Assembly: GCA_001910725.1 (NCBI GenBank)
Contig: MJGA01000042.1
Span: 1-64,000 of the forward strand
Direction: 5' to 3'
DNA: 64,000 nt
Source: Phanerodontia chrysosporium
Lineage: Eukaryota; Basidiomycota; Agaricomycetes; Polyporales; Phanerochaetaceae
Below the pieces are notes generated by a model that saw only the letters and a list, made by a program, of their open reading frames with translations, had not been told where the DNA came from and searched no databases. Positions 53,704-64,000 of this stretch are shown in pieces (position 1 is the first letter of the stretch; every line of letters starts with the position of its first letter). The translations under genes were made by a program, and so were the position numbers.

Positions 53704-55259
53704 TCATCGTCTGAGAACACCACGCGGTTAATCTTCTGCGCCTTCTCCTTTGAAGACGACTTCTTCTTTTGTTTGGTCTTGGGGGTATCTTCTTCTTCTG
53801 AGCTATCCGAGCTCGATTCCTCGTCAGAGGCTACCTCCTGGAATCTCTCCGAGTCGCTGGCGTACACCTCGCGCACGCTGTTCTTCGTGTGGCGAGAGCC
53901 CTTATCCTTCTCCTTTCCCTTTGAAGACGAAGCCTTTGATGAACTGGCCACCGGTGCATTGGTGGTTTTACTCGACGACGTCGAAGAACCTGAGTTGTTC
54001 TTCTTCGATGGACACTCCTTGGCGATGTGGCCTTTGCCTCCACACTGAGCGCAGCAGCCTTTCTTCTTCGCCTCCTCGAACGACATGGCAACCTTCTGAA
54101 CTTTGGCTGTCTTGCCTTTGCCCTGGGCTGAGCCCTTCTTCAAGGCGTCGACATCCATAGCGTCAGGGTCTTTCGACGACTGAGGCTGTCCAGAGAGTAC
54201 GGTGCCTGTCAAGAGACGTTGATCCTGCAGAATCTCCTGAACATCCTTCAACCAACCATCCCAGGTCGTAGCCCACTGAGCACGACCACGGGCTGCCAGT
54301 ACATCGGCGGCGGCACGAGGGGTATGGGCATAGGCTTTGACCAACAGTTCTTCATTGGAGAAGCCAGTTTGGCGAGCCAGCGAACGGAAACGAGCAGCAA
54401 ACTCATTGAAAGTCTTCTCGTTCGTTCCTTTCTTGCTGACAAGCTGCTCAAACTCTGCCCTTGCCCTGTCCTTCTTGTCGGTCTGTTGGAATCCTTTCTG
54501 GAGTTCGTTCACAAAGTTGGTCCAAGTACCAAGGGGCTTTGAGTCTGCCACCTTGTCGAAGTACTCTTGCATGACCTTCTTTGCTGAACCTCGCAGGTAA
54601 GTCATCGCCGTCTCTATCTTCTTTTCGTCGTCCATTACGCCACGGTGGCGCAACCAGAGTGCCATCGACTCGAGCCAGTCATCCAGCTTGCTAGCCTTAT
54701 CACCGTTAAAGGTGTCAGGCTCCTTCATGGTAGGGAACAAAGACTGAGACAACCCAACGTTGCCTCCACTAGTGCCTTGCTGAACCAACACTTTCAAGCT
54801 CTCGTTCTCCTGCTTCAGCACCTGCATAGCGTTCTGCAAAACGCGATTTTGGTTCTGAGCCTCTGCTATCTGCGCAGACAAGTGCTGTCTAGTCTGCTCA
54901 AGAATGTCTATCTGCTCCTGAAGTGTCTTGGCCTCGGTTTTGCGTTTGCGAAGGGCTTCCTTCAAGCGAAGGACTTCTGAACCCATTTCCGACCTTACTT
55001 GAGCTATTTCAGCCTTTACCCAGTTACCCAGGCTGTCAACGAGGGCCTTAAAGTCACCAGGGGTCAGTCCTTCCTGAGCGGCTTGTACCCATGACTGGCT
55101 GTACTCTTCGTAAGAGGTCGAAAGCGGCGCAGCGGCCAAAACTGGGGTAGGGCCTCCCTCAGCCATAGAGCCAAGTTCTAACGCTCCCCAAGGGTCCATG
55201 CCACTTGAACTCGAAGCAGAACGCAAACCAAAGTCAACAGGATTTGAATTGAGCGACAT
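53679..55259 (-). CDS. gag: Gag protein, 526 aa, copy B
   Basis: ATG 55259. Same coiled coil, capsid domain and CAQCGGKGHIAKEC knuckle as copy A, with only a few substitutions. It ends with ATG-TAG, pol overlapping by 25 nt. Confidence 0.9.
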   Translation of the reverse strand: MSLNSNPVDFGLRSASSSSGMDPWGALELGSMAEGGPTPVLAAAPLSTSYEEYSQSWVQAAQEGLTPGDFKALVDSLGNWVKAEIAQVRSEMGSEVLRLKEALRKRKTEAKTLQEQIDILEQTRQHLSAQIAEAQNQNRVLQNAMQVLKQENESLKVLVQQGTSGGNVGLSQSLFPTMKEPDTFNGDKASKLDDWLESMALWLRHRGVMDDEKKIETAMTYLRGSAKKVMQEYFDKVADSKPLGTWTNFVNELQKGFQQTDKKDRARAEFEQLVSKKGTNEKTFNEFAARFRSLARQTGFSNEELLVKAYAHTPRAAADVLAARGRAQWATTWDGWLKDVQEILQDQRLLTGTVLSGQPQSSKDPDAMDVDALKKGSAQGKGKTAKVQKVAMSFEEAKKKGCCAQCGGKGHIAKECPSKKNNSGSSTSSSKTTNAPVASSSKASSSKGKEKDKGSRHTKNSVREVYASDSERFQEVASDEESSSDSSEEEDTPKTKQKKKSSSKEKAQKINRVVFSDDEDFLQGPM

Positions 55260-55288
55260 CTTGATTCAAAAACGCGCAGATACAAAAA

Positions 55289-56104
55289 CTAATCGAGGTT
55301 CTTCTCCAAAAACAACCAATCTTCACCCAACTCCTGAATCAGCTCCCTGCAATGCTCAGCGAAGCGTGGCTTAAGCTCAGCGAAGCTATGTGCGCCTGCC
55401 TTCTTCAAATCCCTCGAAATCTTCTTCCACTCCCTCGTGGTGTACTCCTTCGTCTCGACGATAGTCTGAAGATGTTTGCGAATGTTATCGAACCTCTCCT
55501 TGAACAAGCCCAAGATGTAGAGCTCGTGTTCAGTCAACCCAACTCGAAAACGCTGCTCGTCTAGCTTCTGAAAGAACGGACCCAAGTGGTTAAGGGCGCC
55601 GTTGAACTTTCGTCCGTAGTCGCGCAGCTGATGGACCTGAGTGTTGGTGTGAAAGCGAAGGTCTTTGGGAATGGGTTTGACTTCGATAGGGGGAGTAGGG
55701 GGAGGTTCAATACGTTCGATGAGGGGTAGAGGGGGAGGGGCGTTCGCGATGCGATCGAGTAGGCGGCGCTTGCGCTGTTCGTTGCGATAGTCTTCGAGCT
55801 GAAGCTGGTGCTTGAAGTCGTTCAAGTCTGCTTCACGAGCAAGCCTTTCACGACGACCAGGGACAGGGGTGTAGGGTGTAGTGCGAGGTTTGTACGCAGG
55901 GCGCGGCTTCCCAACGTCTTTGAAGCGGTGAAGGTTCGAGATCTTGATGCGCTCAAGCAAGGGTTTGCCAGAGCTCTCGTCCTTAGCAAGGACAAAACGG
56001 TTCCTAGCAGCTTTAGGCACTAGTAAACACGGGTCAGCCTGTGTACACAAGCCAGAAAACTTCTCCACACAGGCAAAGCGCAAGGCTTTCCTGCCAGCCA
56101 ACCC
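55289..56104 (-). CDS. Met-less accessory ORF upstream of gag, copy B
   Basis: Same 270-codon frame as 6379-7194. I scanned 55260-56559 on the minus strand and found no ATG in any frame, as in copy A. Differences from A are few and include synonymous and mild changes; the frame is open. Because the copies are so similar, this alone does not prove selection on the protein. Confidence 0.6.
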   Translation of the reverse strand, partial: GLAGRKALRFACVEKFSGLCTQADPCLLVPKAARNRFVLAKDESSGKPLLERIKISNLHRFKDVGKPRPAYKPRTTPYTPVPGRRERLAREADLNDFKHQLQLEDYRNEQRKRRLLDRIANAPPPLPLIERIEPPPTPPIEVKPIPKDLRFHTNTQVHQLRDYGRKFNGALNHLGPFFQKLDEQRFRVGLTEHELYILGLFKERFDNIRKHLQTIVETKEYTTREWKKISRDLKKAGAHSFAELKPRFAEHCRELIQELGEDWLFLEKNLD

Positions 56105-56398
56105 TCAACGAAGAGAAAGGGGTATTACTGTGGGTTTCCACGCCACACAGCTAAAACTGGTTGGACAGGGTATTACACCCTTAGTCCAGCACTACAACAG
56201 GGGTTACTCGTCCGCAGGCAAAGCCCTCTGAGGTGGGTTACACCACGTTCCCCTGTCTGTACCTAAAAAGGTACTATAGTGCCCACTTACGCCTGTGGAT
56301 CGGCAGAAAACTGAACAAAGCGCAAAAGCACTTGTTCAAACAAGCCCCCAGAACCCAAAGCAATAACCTAGGCCACCAAAGGTGGAGTAGGTTGGCTA

Positions 56399-56409
56399 GC
56401 TTCAATCTT
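56399..56409 (-). other. self-priming primer-binding site, copy B
   Basis: AGATTGAAGCT on the minus strand, complementary to AGCTTCAATCT at 56559-56549 after the LTR TATA box; same 11-nt pairing as copy A. Confidence 0.8.
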
Positions 56410-56410
56410 C

Positions 56411-57010
56411 TATCACAAAAATGCGCTGCCCTAGCGCCTATACACCAAACCAACCAGCAATACTCACTGGCAAAGGTTTACTTGGACTACAAAGGGTGTA
56501 GCCAAGCTTGAAGACGAGGTATAGAGACTAGAGAGGTGAGATGCGATGAGATTGAAGCTGGGGAGGCACCCCCACCCCTCAGGGTTTATATACATGTGCA
56601 CCAGGTCCCCAGGGACCGGTGTTCAGGGTCCTAGCTATCTAATACCTACTACGCTATTGGCTAGTGCCCTAAAGGCATTCCTACATTCTCCTACACGTTC
56701 CTAAATGTTCCTACGATGTCCCAGAAACCTCCAGAACGTTCCAGCACTGTCCGGACCTGTCCAGAGACCTCCAGGGCTTTCTAGTCCATTCCGGAGTGTC
56801 TCGGCGCTTCCAGACCCTTGCCTGCTTCTAGACCTTCGACCATGTGACCCTGGGATACCGCACGTGTGCGCATCACGTGACCGCCGTATCACGTGACCAG
56901 CCCCGAGCCTAGGGCTGTCACTCCAGCGCTTCTGCATGTCACAGTTCGGAGTAATCGCTTCTGTCACCTGCTGCCCCTAACCCTAAGGGTTAAGACGAAA
57001 AACTGTGACA
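56411..57010 (-). repeat. 5' LTR of gypsy copy B (600 bp)
   Basis: Contains the same TATATAA (56592-56586), CACGTG boxes and heat-shock-like blocks as copy A. Confidence 0.95.
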
Positions 57011-57015
57011 GCCTC

Positions 57016-57923
57016 TCTCGTGTGCTGAAGCCAGAAAGTACAGAGAGTGAGAAGATCCGCACGTGCGCCGCGAGCCGGTCCGGGTCCGGTGCCGATCCTG
57101 AGCCGGAGCCCGATCCCAGACGCCCGTGGGGCAGGTCCGACACCCTTGCCGCCCGCCCCGACGTTCCAGTTTAGGTAGTCGTAGATAAGCGCTGGCTTCT
57201 GATTGATGTCTTCGACGGCTTAGTGGCGTTCAAGCCATACCGACTAGTGTTGTGCAGGCCCGGCTTGCACAGTTGAGGGCCTGCAGGAATTTTAAGCCGA
57301 GCGGTACACCGTCACAAGCCGCGCCAGGCCGCTGAGCCGTGGCCTGAGCCGCGGCTCAGTGTCGAGCACAAATGGACGATTCTATGACATTTTCTACACC
57401 TTTAGTAGTCACTATCACTCTTTTATTAAGCACCTCGCACGAAAGTAAGCCGTGCGTTTCTGAGAACGTACGTGAATTGGAACGCTCCGGAGGGGGGGCC
57501 GTGCCGCACCGCGCTGTGCCGCGCCGTACCGTGCCGGTCTGACATAGGGGCTTCATTAAACCAAATGTAGAAATGTACAGATCTAGCTACTGCGTCCGAA
57601 ATAAGAACGAGATGCTCGATGCGGAAGGAAACCGACCCAGTGGTGCGGCCCGAAGCGATGGCTCCACGCTCCTGCGACAGGGGTGGCTCGAAATGGGCAA
57701 TCCGCGGGATGGAGGCGGTGGGCGGGATGGACAAAACGGGTCAGCGTCGGTGGGGCTGGCGGATGGAAAACGCACCAGCAAGGAAGCAAGAAACAGGGAG
57801 GCAGAGAGTTAAAGGGGGTGCAGCAGGGCGACGTCCACCTTAGCGTTACCTCCCTCCCCCTCCACCCCTCGTTGTCGTCGCTGTTGACGTTATCATTGTT
57901 GCCGGCGTCGGCCGCTCTTCATA
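57016..57923. other. intergenic with palindromes, upstream of CxC gene
   Basis: 0.9 kb. It includes an 8-bp stem hairpin (GCAGGCCC...GGGCCTGC, about 57255-57285), a 16-bp perfect palindrome CTGAGCCGCGGCTCAG at 57344-57359 and a GTGCCG-rich run near 57500-57538. These may mark the end of an old DNA transposon. No gene is supported. Confidence 0.4.
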
Positions 57924-60304
57924 ATGGATACCCTCGTCAATGTCTTCCAGTGCGCGGTCACCCACCCCGGCTTTCTCGAACGCATTACGCTGTCGCAGAT
58001 TTTCAGGTTCATCCGGCAGGTCGCACTCATTCGAAACGACATTCTCCTTGCCCAGGATTGCAACCACTCTCCCTCTGTCCCTCCTCCTGCATTGCCCGCC
58101 CCCGTCTTGACAGTCCTCGCCGTGTCGCTCAGCCTGTCAAGGGACGACGTCGCCCTGTGTTGGGACTTGTTCAAGCCGCTCGCATGGAATTGCACTTACA
58201 CCGACGCTCTGCAGCAGGACCCGGCCGACGCTCTTCAAGAGACTGGCCATGCGTTTCATCTTCGTACACAGCAGTCTCTCTCGTGAGTTGTCGTCATGTA
58301 ACTCATAGTGCGCAGCCGGCACGTCGCTGTATCCTCCTATTCACTGGTGCCAGAATGCGGCCTGCGACAAGTCGGCCTTGTTGAAGAAGGCTGAGAAGCG
58401 AGAGGTCGTGTTGTTCACGCTCAACCGTGGCGTCGTGCCAGCAGTGTCGGTCCATCTGTATTGTCCAAGTGAGCATGCTGTTATTCCTCCACACGCGGGT
58501 GCTCACGATTCATGCAGAGTGCAACACAAACTACCACCACAATTTTTCCATCAGAGGCGAGGCTGACGACGTCGGAACAACAAAGAAATACTATCACACA
58601 TACTATGAAGACGCTGATCAGCTCAACGCCCTTCAGGTTGGCGAACACCACTTCGTCAAGCGTCGACTTGCCGAAGTCTGGATCAATCTGATGTTGACGT
58701 GCTGGTAAGCACCGTACCGTTGTCACATCGTACGCAGCTTTGTGTACTCACATCTCCAAGGGCTTCTGCCACCGGATGCGCCACGGTGTACAACAACGTC
58801 CTCGCTCGGCACCCGCGCGGCGTCGCGTTCCCTCCTGACTGGCCTTTGGAACCAAATTTGCGCGTGGAACATGTCTGGGACGGGGTCATCAGCCTTTCAC
58901 TACTGGCGTTCCACTCCGTTTCCAAGACGCGGCTTCGTGTTCCACACGGTGGCGCTCAGCGAGATCGATTCACAGAGGCCATTAAGTTCCGAAATGCCTT
59001 TTACCGCATGTACGGACTTCCTGATCACGCACACTTCTGCACAAAGTGTGTCCGGTTCCAGTACGATGCTACTGGCGTTCCGATAGGTGCGTTAATCATC
59101 CTGTCCAGTGGTCCTTCACAACTCACCTGCACCTGTAGAGCGGACATCTTGCGTTGTCGTCGATGGCGTGACTCTTGGTCATCCGTGCTGCTCAGTGCCT
59201 CATTGCTTCAATGAGCTTGCACGCCAGTGTGATCGGTTTTGTCCTGCTCACGCGGGGAACGTCAAGATTTGCGCCGTCGTAGGGTGTGAAGAGCCTGTCG
59301 TTGACGGACGGCGGGTTTGCGCCAATCCTTCTCATCTCAGTGCAGAGGCCTTGTACGATCTGTGCAAGAAGTCTCGCTTCCAACTGGTTAAACGTCTCGA
59401 GCGGACTCGCCTCGCGCACGCTCGACATGGAGGAGCGTCCACTATTATCATCGAGCCGGGCGCGGAAGTAGGCGACGGTGATGAAGACGATGACGACGGA
59501 GATGTGGATGGCACAGACGAGGTGCATGCCGAGGAGGATTTCGAACTGGATCAGGAGGGAAATGCGGTGGTGAGTGCCTAGTCATTGCCATCTTGACGGA
59601 TCTGACGCACCGGTGTAGCATATTACACCTCCCTTCGTGCCTACCTCAAGGCAGTCTGAGGCGCAAGCGGAGGGTCTTGAGGAACCAGGTCCTTCACGTC
59701 GCACCGAGAAGCTTCGCGCACAGTTCGGACGCACACGCACTCACAACGAGCAGATCATAGTCGCGCCGTGCGGCGTGATCATCGCCCGCTGTACATTCTA
59801 CTTCGCCGAGTCTGTAAGTGCTGTCACGGTAAGTCCCTGTCCAATTACTGTCATTATGGGTTACTCACGTACGGCAAGGAATTCATCCGGCGCACGTACG
59901 AGAACTGCCCATACTGCCCGAATCACATCATCTTCGACAACAATTGTCTTCTGCGCCGTCACGTTCTCGCGACCGGTGACCGGTTCTTCGACGATATCGG
60001 CCTCTCGGTTGACGTCTTCCACTTCACGAGCAAGCACAAGCAGTCGGACACCTTCTGTCAGGAACACTGTAATCCTGCGAACTTTGAGGAGCTCAAGACC
60101 GAGGACGGCTGGTTCTTCAACTCTTCGATCGCCGAGCAGACGAACGTGTGGCTGGCCAACTATCATTCGATGCTGCGGGAGATGCGTGTCGACAGGTATA
60201 ACTTTTTTCTTGACGAGATGATTATTCGGAAAAATCGCGCACAGCTTGAGAAGCTTGCTAAGCAGGGTCATTACGTCGGGGTTTGGCCTACCGCCGCAGC
60301 TTAG
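57924..60304 (+). CDS. CxC5/CxC6 cysteine-cluster protein of KDZ-type transposons, 685 aa, seven exons
   Basis: Exons 57924-58263, 58316-58468, 58518-58704, 58761-59086, 59139-59569, 59619-59813, 59879-60304, all in phase to TAG. The first intron needs a GTACAC donor at 58264; the nicer GTGAGT at 58283 breaks frame, so this junction is uncertain. Recognisable blocks: LYPPIHWCQNAAC and LYCPKCNTNYHHNFS (CxC5-like), VGEHHFVKRRLAEVWINLM, WASATGCATVYN, then CxC6-like cysteine pairs (CCSVPHC, CPAHAG, CAVVGCEE), KLRAQFGRTRTHNEQIIVAPCG and the C-terminal GLSVDVFHF, CNPANFEEL, WFFNSSIAEQTNVWL, YNFFLDEMI. The family accompanies Kyakuja-Dileera-Zisupton transposases; it presumably binds DNA or the transposase. 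No KDZ transposase is in the window. Confidence 0.75.
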
Positions 60305-60367
60305 ACTAGTCCATGTAACATTTGTCGAGAATACACACCTTGTAGCTGTTGATTTTGCATTCACTCA

Positions 60368-60587
60368 CGGTGTGCTTGCGCCGAGATTCTGCTAGCGTTA
60401 CGCATGGCTGAGTGGACGCAGAGATTCTGCGTGCACACCCCAGCACATCCCAGCCGTACCGGTGCGTGCGCAGAAATTCTGTGCACGCACCCTAGTTGTA
60501 GCATATCGGGCGCAGAGGGTTTGCGATCTTTCAGCCGAGCGCACGCAGAGATTCTGCGCGTGCACCCCAGCACATCCCAGTCGTAGC
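60368..60587 (+). repeat. dispersed repeat array of imperfect palindromes
   Basis: The motif GCAGAGATTCTGC or close variants occurs at about 60370, 60418, 60468 and 60544. Two copies (60417-60461 and 60542-60587) extend into a shared 45-bp unit containing CACCCCAGCACATCCCAG. It lies just downstream of the CxC gene. Confidence 0.6.
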
Positions 60588-61387
60588 TAGCAGGTGCGCT
60601 CAGGTCTGCAATACGTCTAAAATACATCATTGAGATAATATTTATGATACATCAGTTGAACAGTTTATCGGAAGCCAGCTCGAGGGTCCTGAGCAGCGCA
60701 GACTTATGGGTAAGCTCATATCGCAACGCCCTACGCCAGGCCGTGACGTTCCTGAGCTCGAGGGCTGCCGTATCTCCGCTTTGCACGTGTCACGGATGTG
60801 ACGGCGTAGCCCTATTTTTCGCCGATTTTTGGCTGTTTTCCTCGATTAATCCAACGGGCGAGCAGCCCTCGCGCCGTCTGGAGTCCTAGCCGCCCACACT
60901 CAGCGCCTGGCCACTCAGCGCCAGCGCCCTGATGGCGCATCACCCCTAGGCGCCAGCGCATCCCGCTGCGCGCTCAGACACTGCCCGGATCACCGGTCTG
61001 CCCTGCAACCGGTTCCCCGGATCGCCGAGGAGGCACTGTCATCCCTGATGACTCCCCTCGCCGAGGCTCGCCGAGCTGATCATCCCCATGACACAGCCTC
61101 GGTCCGACGCAGCCTCAGACACTGCCAGCTGACACAGCCTCGTGACATAGCCCCCGCACAGCCTCGCCGCGCAGCCCGCGTCGCAGCCTCGCTGGCTATG
61201 CCAAGCACTGCCCATCAGCTTAGGTAATCGTACAGCCTGCCCTAAAGACTCTGTAGTATATAAGGGTAGCACTCCTCGCTCCTGTCCATCATCTCGACCT
61301 CTTGATCAATACGGACAGGTAAGCCCCAGCTTGTATAGCAGAATAGTTCGCTAATGTTATCTTGGTCAATACGGACAGCTGCGCAAG
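60588..61387. other. intergenic; possible LTR remnant
   Basis: 0.8 kb, Cys-codon-free and rich in GCCTCG units (60900-61200), followed by TATATAAG at 61257 and two copies of TCAATACGGACAG at about 61308 and 61366. The layout resembles an old LTR promoter with downstream leader, but no clean TG...CA ends or target duplication was found. Confidence 0.3.
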
Positions 61388-64000
61388 TTAGTTCGTCGCC
61401 GCGTGATTCGCTCCGCTGCGCCCAGTCGTCGTCGTCCCCATCCGTCCTCCCTCGTGTAGCGTTGAGCCCCAGCTCCGCGACAGCACGGCCGCAAGAAGTC
61501 GTTGGCGTCGACGAGTGTACCACTCCTCGTTCTGTCGAGTCCAGTACCCAACGTACATACCACTCTCCATCCATGTCGACTGTTTGGGCCACCACGAGCT
61601 TTCGGCCGCTTGTGCTTGAGAGGAGTCTAACACAAAGCAGATAAGAGACAACAGCCTTCACATTACCAGAGGGGGAAACATACTCGTGTACACCCGGTAG
61701 ACACCAGAGATGCAGTTCATCTCGTCCTCGGAGAGGCTGCATGATTCGTATACGTCCTTGCCAATGGTCTGGTGCGTGACATGTCCGTACTCCACAGGCT
61801 CGGATAACACCGCGCCAGGGCTGAGCTCCTCGTAGGCCAACCGCCAAACGATTCCACCCATCGCGAGTGCTGCCGCTGCATTAGGACGAGACAACACTTC
61901 GCTGCGCCGCATGACGTAGAGCTTGTAGTCCAGCACAACTGGTTGATACCCAGGCTCGCGGAAACCAAGTCCCGGCCAGCCTATAGGATGCTGTGCTTCT
62001 GGGACAGACGGAGCAAACGGACGCGAACACGACCAGAGGAGGGTGAAGGAGATACCGCGTCGCACGAGTTCCAGGGCAACCTCTTGGATTGTTGGACCCC
62101 ACTGTCGTCGAGCGATCTCTAGTGCTGTGATAGCATCATGCACCGCCAGTGTCCACTCTTCCTTGTCAGCCTTCCCTATGATGTAGAGCATTGCACCAGA
62201 CGACGTCGTTTCCCGACGCGCAGTGGCTGATGCTAGCTGGTGCAGCGCGAGGTGATCGGGGTGTTCTGGCACAAGGTCAGTTCCCACGAGATTCCCGTTC
62301 ATCGCTGCTCGCACAAAGGAGACAATGGCTGGAAGCTCGGGTCCTGCAAACATCCCTGAGATCCAGAACTCAGCCAGCACACGAAGCGCGGTCTTCGCGT
62401 CGAGCTTGTCGGCAGGCTCAGGCAGCACCGTGGGTGCAAATCCGTAACGGTGCTTGAGGGTCACCAGCAGCTCGTCACAGTTGACCAGTGATTCGGTCGG
62501 CTCGCTAGCACTTGAGGCCAAGATTGCTTCTGCGTCTTGAGCAATGGCGACCGCCAGAGTTGGGTCTGGCCTGCCAGGGCTGGGCCGCCGAGCAGCAATT
62601 CGGACAGGTGACCGGGATCGACTTTGCCCTCGTAATGGTGGAGCGCGGCGAGAGTTATACGATGAGCGAGACGGTGTGCGAGGTCTGCGGGGCGGGGTAC
62701 GACCACGGGACGGCGAGCGATGGGGCGGCGAGCGAGGTCTGCGGGGTGGGCTGCGATCGCGGGGCGGCGAGCGAGGTCTGCGGGGTGGGGAGCGACGGGG
62801 CGGCGAGCGAGGTCTGCGGGACGGTGAGCGATGGGGCGGTGTGCGGGCTGCACGGGAAGGGCTGCGACCGCGGGGCGGTGTGCAGGGTTTGCGAGGCGGG
62901 GTGCGAGCCGTTTCCTCGTTCGTGTAGTGGTCCTCATCGTCCTCGTCGTCCTCGTCATAGATCGACTCTGGGGCAAACATGTCCCAGCCTTCATAATCGT
63001 CGTCCACGAGGGTCTCTGGGTCCAGCAGGAGGGATACGTCCCACTCATGCCAGAAGCTGTTGTACCTCCTGTGTGCGGGTTTCGTGTCCTTCCATAGCTG
63101 CCTGTACTTCTTGATGTAGACGGGCTGTCGCATCCAGTACCCGTTGACCTTAACCCAGTGGAAGACTGAAGCCCCCTTTTTTGTGGGATACGGCTTTGAC
63201 AGCTCCTCCTTTTCCCTGCGTAGACACTTTTCCCGATCAACGGGACCCTCCTTGGCCAGACGAACTTGAGCATACACGTCTTGACGCTTGAAGAACTCGT
63301 CCATGGTCTCACCGCGGTGTTGTCGGGATCGCGCAAATGGTGGGGGTGCATTTGGATCCATGGTAGCTTGCTGCAGCGGAGGTTGCAGCGGAGTGTCTGC
63401 TGCCCAGCCCTGCGGCAGAGCGGTGTTTTGCATCCACGACCCTGCTGCTTTCTGGCTTCCCTCCTTAAGCTTCGCAATTTGATCCTGCACGAGTTTCTCC
63501 AGGGGAACGTATAGGCCAATGGCAACGTGATTTTGGCACTTATTGGGAGCATCCCCGAAGTAGAACCACATAGGGACGTTTGCGCCACAACGTCGTTCGA
63601 TTGCCTTGAGATCACGGAGCCACTGTGGCGCTTTCGGCGCTGTGAGGTCCACGAAGCATCCAAATCGCGGTGTAGCTAGGTGAAAGCCAATCCAGGAGCC
63701 TCCGAGAAGGTCGACCGTGCCTTGTGTCAGCAAACCTGTGGTGGGAAGCTCAAAGTACCAGGGCTTGCTTCGGAATGGTGGGACGACGTTATGAAGCACG
63801 CAGAGTTTGTATGAGAGCAGGGCGGCGTTGGCAATGAACATCGCCCGTGCCCAGGAGAGTGCGTTACGGGCGGCCTTACGAGTCGAGTACCGGCGAGCGT
63901 AGCCAGCGCTGGAGGGCTGAGGAGGTGTCCTAATGCTGGCAGGTAGTAGAAAACCTGACCAGCGACTGATGGTATCGTCGGTGCGCAAGATAAATCTCTC
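61388..64000 (-). CDS. partial gene: Agaricomycete protein with Arg/Ser/Pro repeat domain
   Basis: Minus strand, open past the right edge, so the start is missing. Exon 64000-61667 joins 61626-61388 in phase (GTAATG donor, GTTAG acceptor, 40-nt intron). At least 850 residues are visible. The first 330 residues look globular (LLGGSWIGFHL, WFYFGD, VFHWVKVNGYWMRQPVY). Then comes an acidic DEDDEDDED patch and a 120-residue RS-like region of RRPRSPP/RRSPSR units. The C-terminal half is globular and the last exon ends with WWPKQSTWMESG and VGYWTRQNEEWY. I know similar multi-copy uncharacterised proteins from mushrooms but no function. A role with RNA is only suggested by the RS repeats. Confidence 0.65.

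Larger units (their letters stand above)
48906..57015 (-). mobile_element. Ty3/gypsy chromovirus LTR retrotransposon, copy B, intact (element 48911-57010 plus 5-bp TSDs)
   Basis: 8100 bp on the minus strand with GCCTC target duplications (48906-48910 and 57011-57015). Both LTRs share bases that differ from copy A (for example near the CTAAAGGC and AGACTAGAGAGG stretches), so B is a separate insertion from a slightly different source copy. All three reading frames are open from end to end. The three bases missing in copy A account for the length difference (8097 against 8100). Confidence 0.95.

Noticed and set aside
55289..57010. tRNA-derived PBS for the gypsy element
   Set aside because: The sequence after the LTR does not resemble a tRNA 3' end complement, and the 11-nt self-complementarity explains it fully.
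1..64000. tRNA, rRNA or CRISPR features
   Set aside because: No T-loop-like GGTTCRANNCC with a matching acceptor stem, no rRNA-like block and no spaced repeat array was seen on reading both strands; CRISPR is not expected in a fungal genome.

Overview
The window is nuclear DNA of a basidiomycete fungus, most likely a mushroom-forming Agaricomycete. Evidence: 40-66 nt introns with GTRNGY donors and CTRAY branch points, a Plavaka-type DNA transposon with a DUF6532 partner gene, a CxC5/CxC6 gene of the KDZ-transposon world, basidiomycete-style HET-domain proteins, and a Cdc15/Imp2-type F-BAR protein. No species is claimed.

Layout. 0-5.4 kb: sparse DNA with three very small secreted-peptide genes behind TATA boxes; 2.28-3.81 kb is duplicated in inverted orientation at 47.05-48.58 kb. 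5473-13569: Ty3/gypsy chromovirus copy A (+ strand, 600-bp LTRs, GAGAG target duplication). 14.2-31.6 kb: host islands with an HET-domain gene, a tiny membrane protein, a 141-aa protein, the F-BAR/SH3 gene, a 1010-aa single-span protein, a second HET gene, an HET pseudogene and a third secreted-peptide paralogue. 32.5-41.3 kb: a Plavaka element with three genes. 42224-47012: Ty1/copia element (340-bp LTRs, TCACG duplication). 47-48.9 kb: second copy of the small-peptide segment, wedged between two elements. 48911-57010: gypsy copy B (- strand, GCCTC duplication). 57.9-60.3 kb: CxC5/CxC6 gene. 61.4 kb to the edge: partial Arg/Ser/Pro-rich protein gene.

The most notable system is the gypsy element, seen in two near-identical young copies. 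It (i) has 11 nt at the predicted transcript start perfectly complementary to the site 2 nt after the 5' LTR, as in Tf1-type self-priming; (ii) carries a 270-codon ORF upstream of gag that contains no Met codon, inside a roughly 1.3-kb leader with no ATG in any frame up to the gag start; (iii) has pol in the -1 frame with a 25-nt overlap and no ATG; and (iv) ends pol, after the integrase and chromodomain, with a complete five-motif dUTPase. Copy B is intact. Copy A lacks one G in each of three G-runs, and the copia element lacks one C in a C-run, so sequencing error is a serious alternative to real decay.

Exon structures are my own reading of splice signals and frame continuity; there is no transcript evidence.
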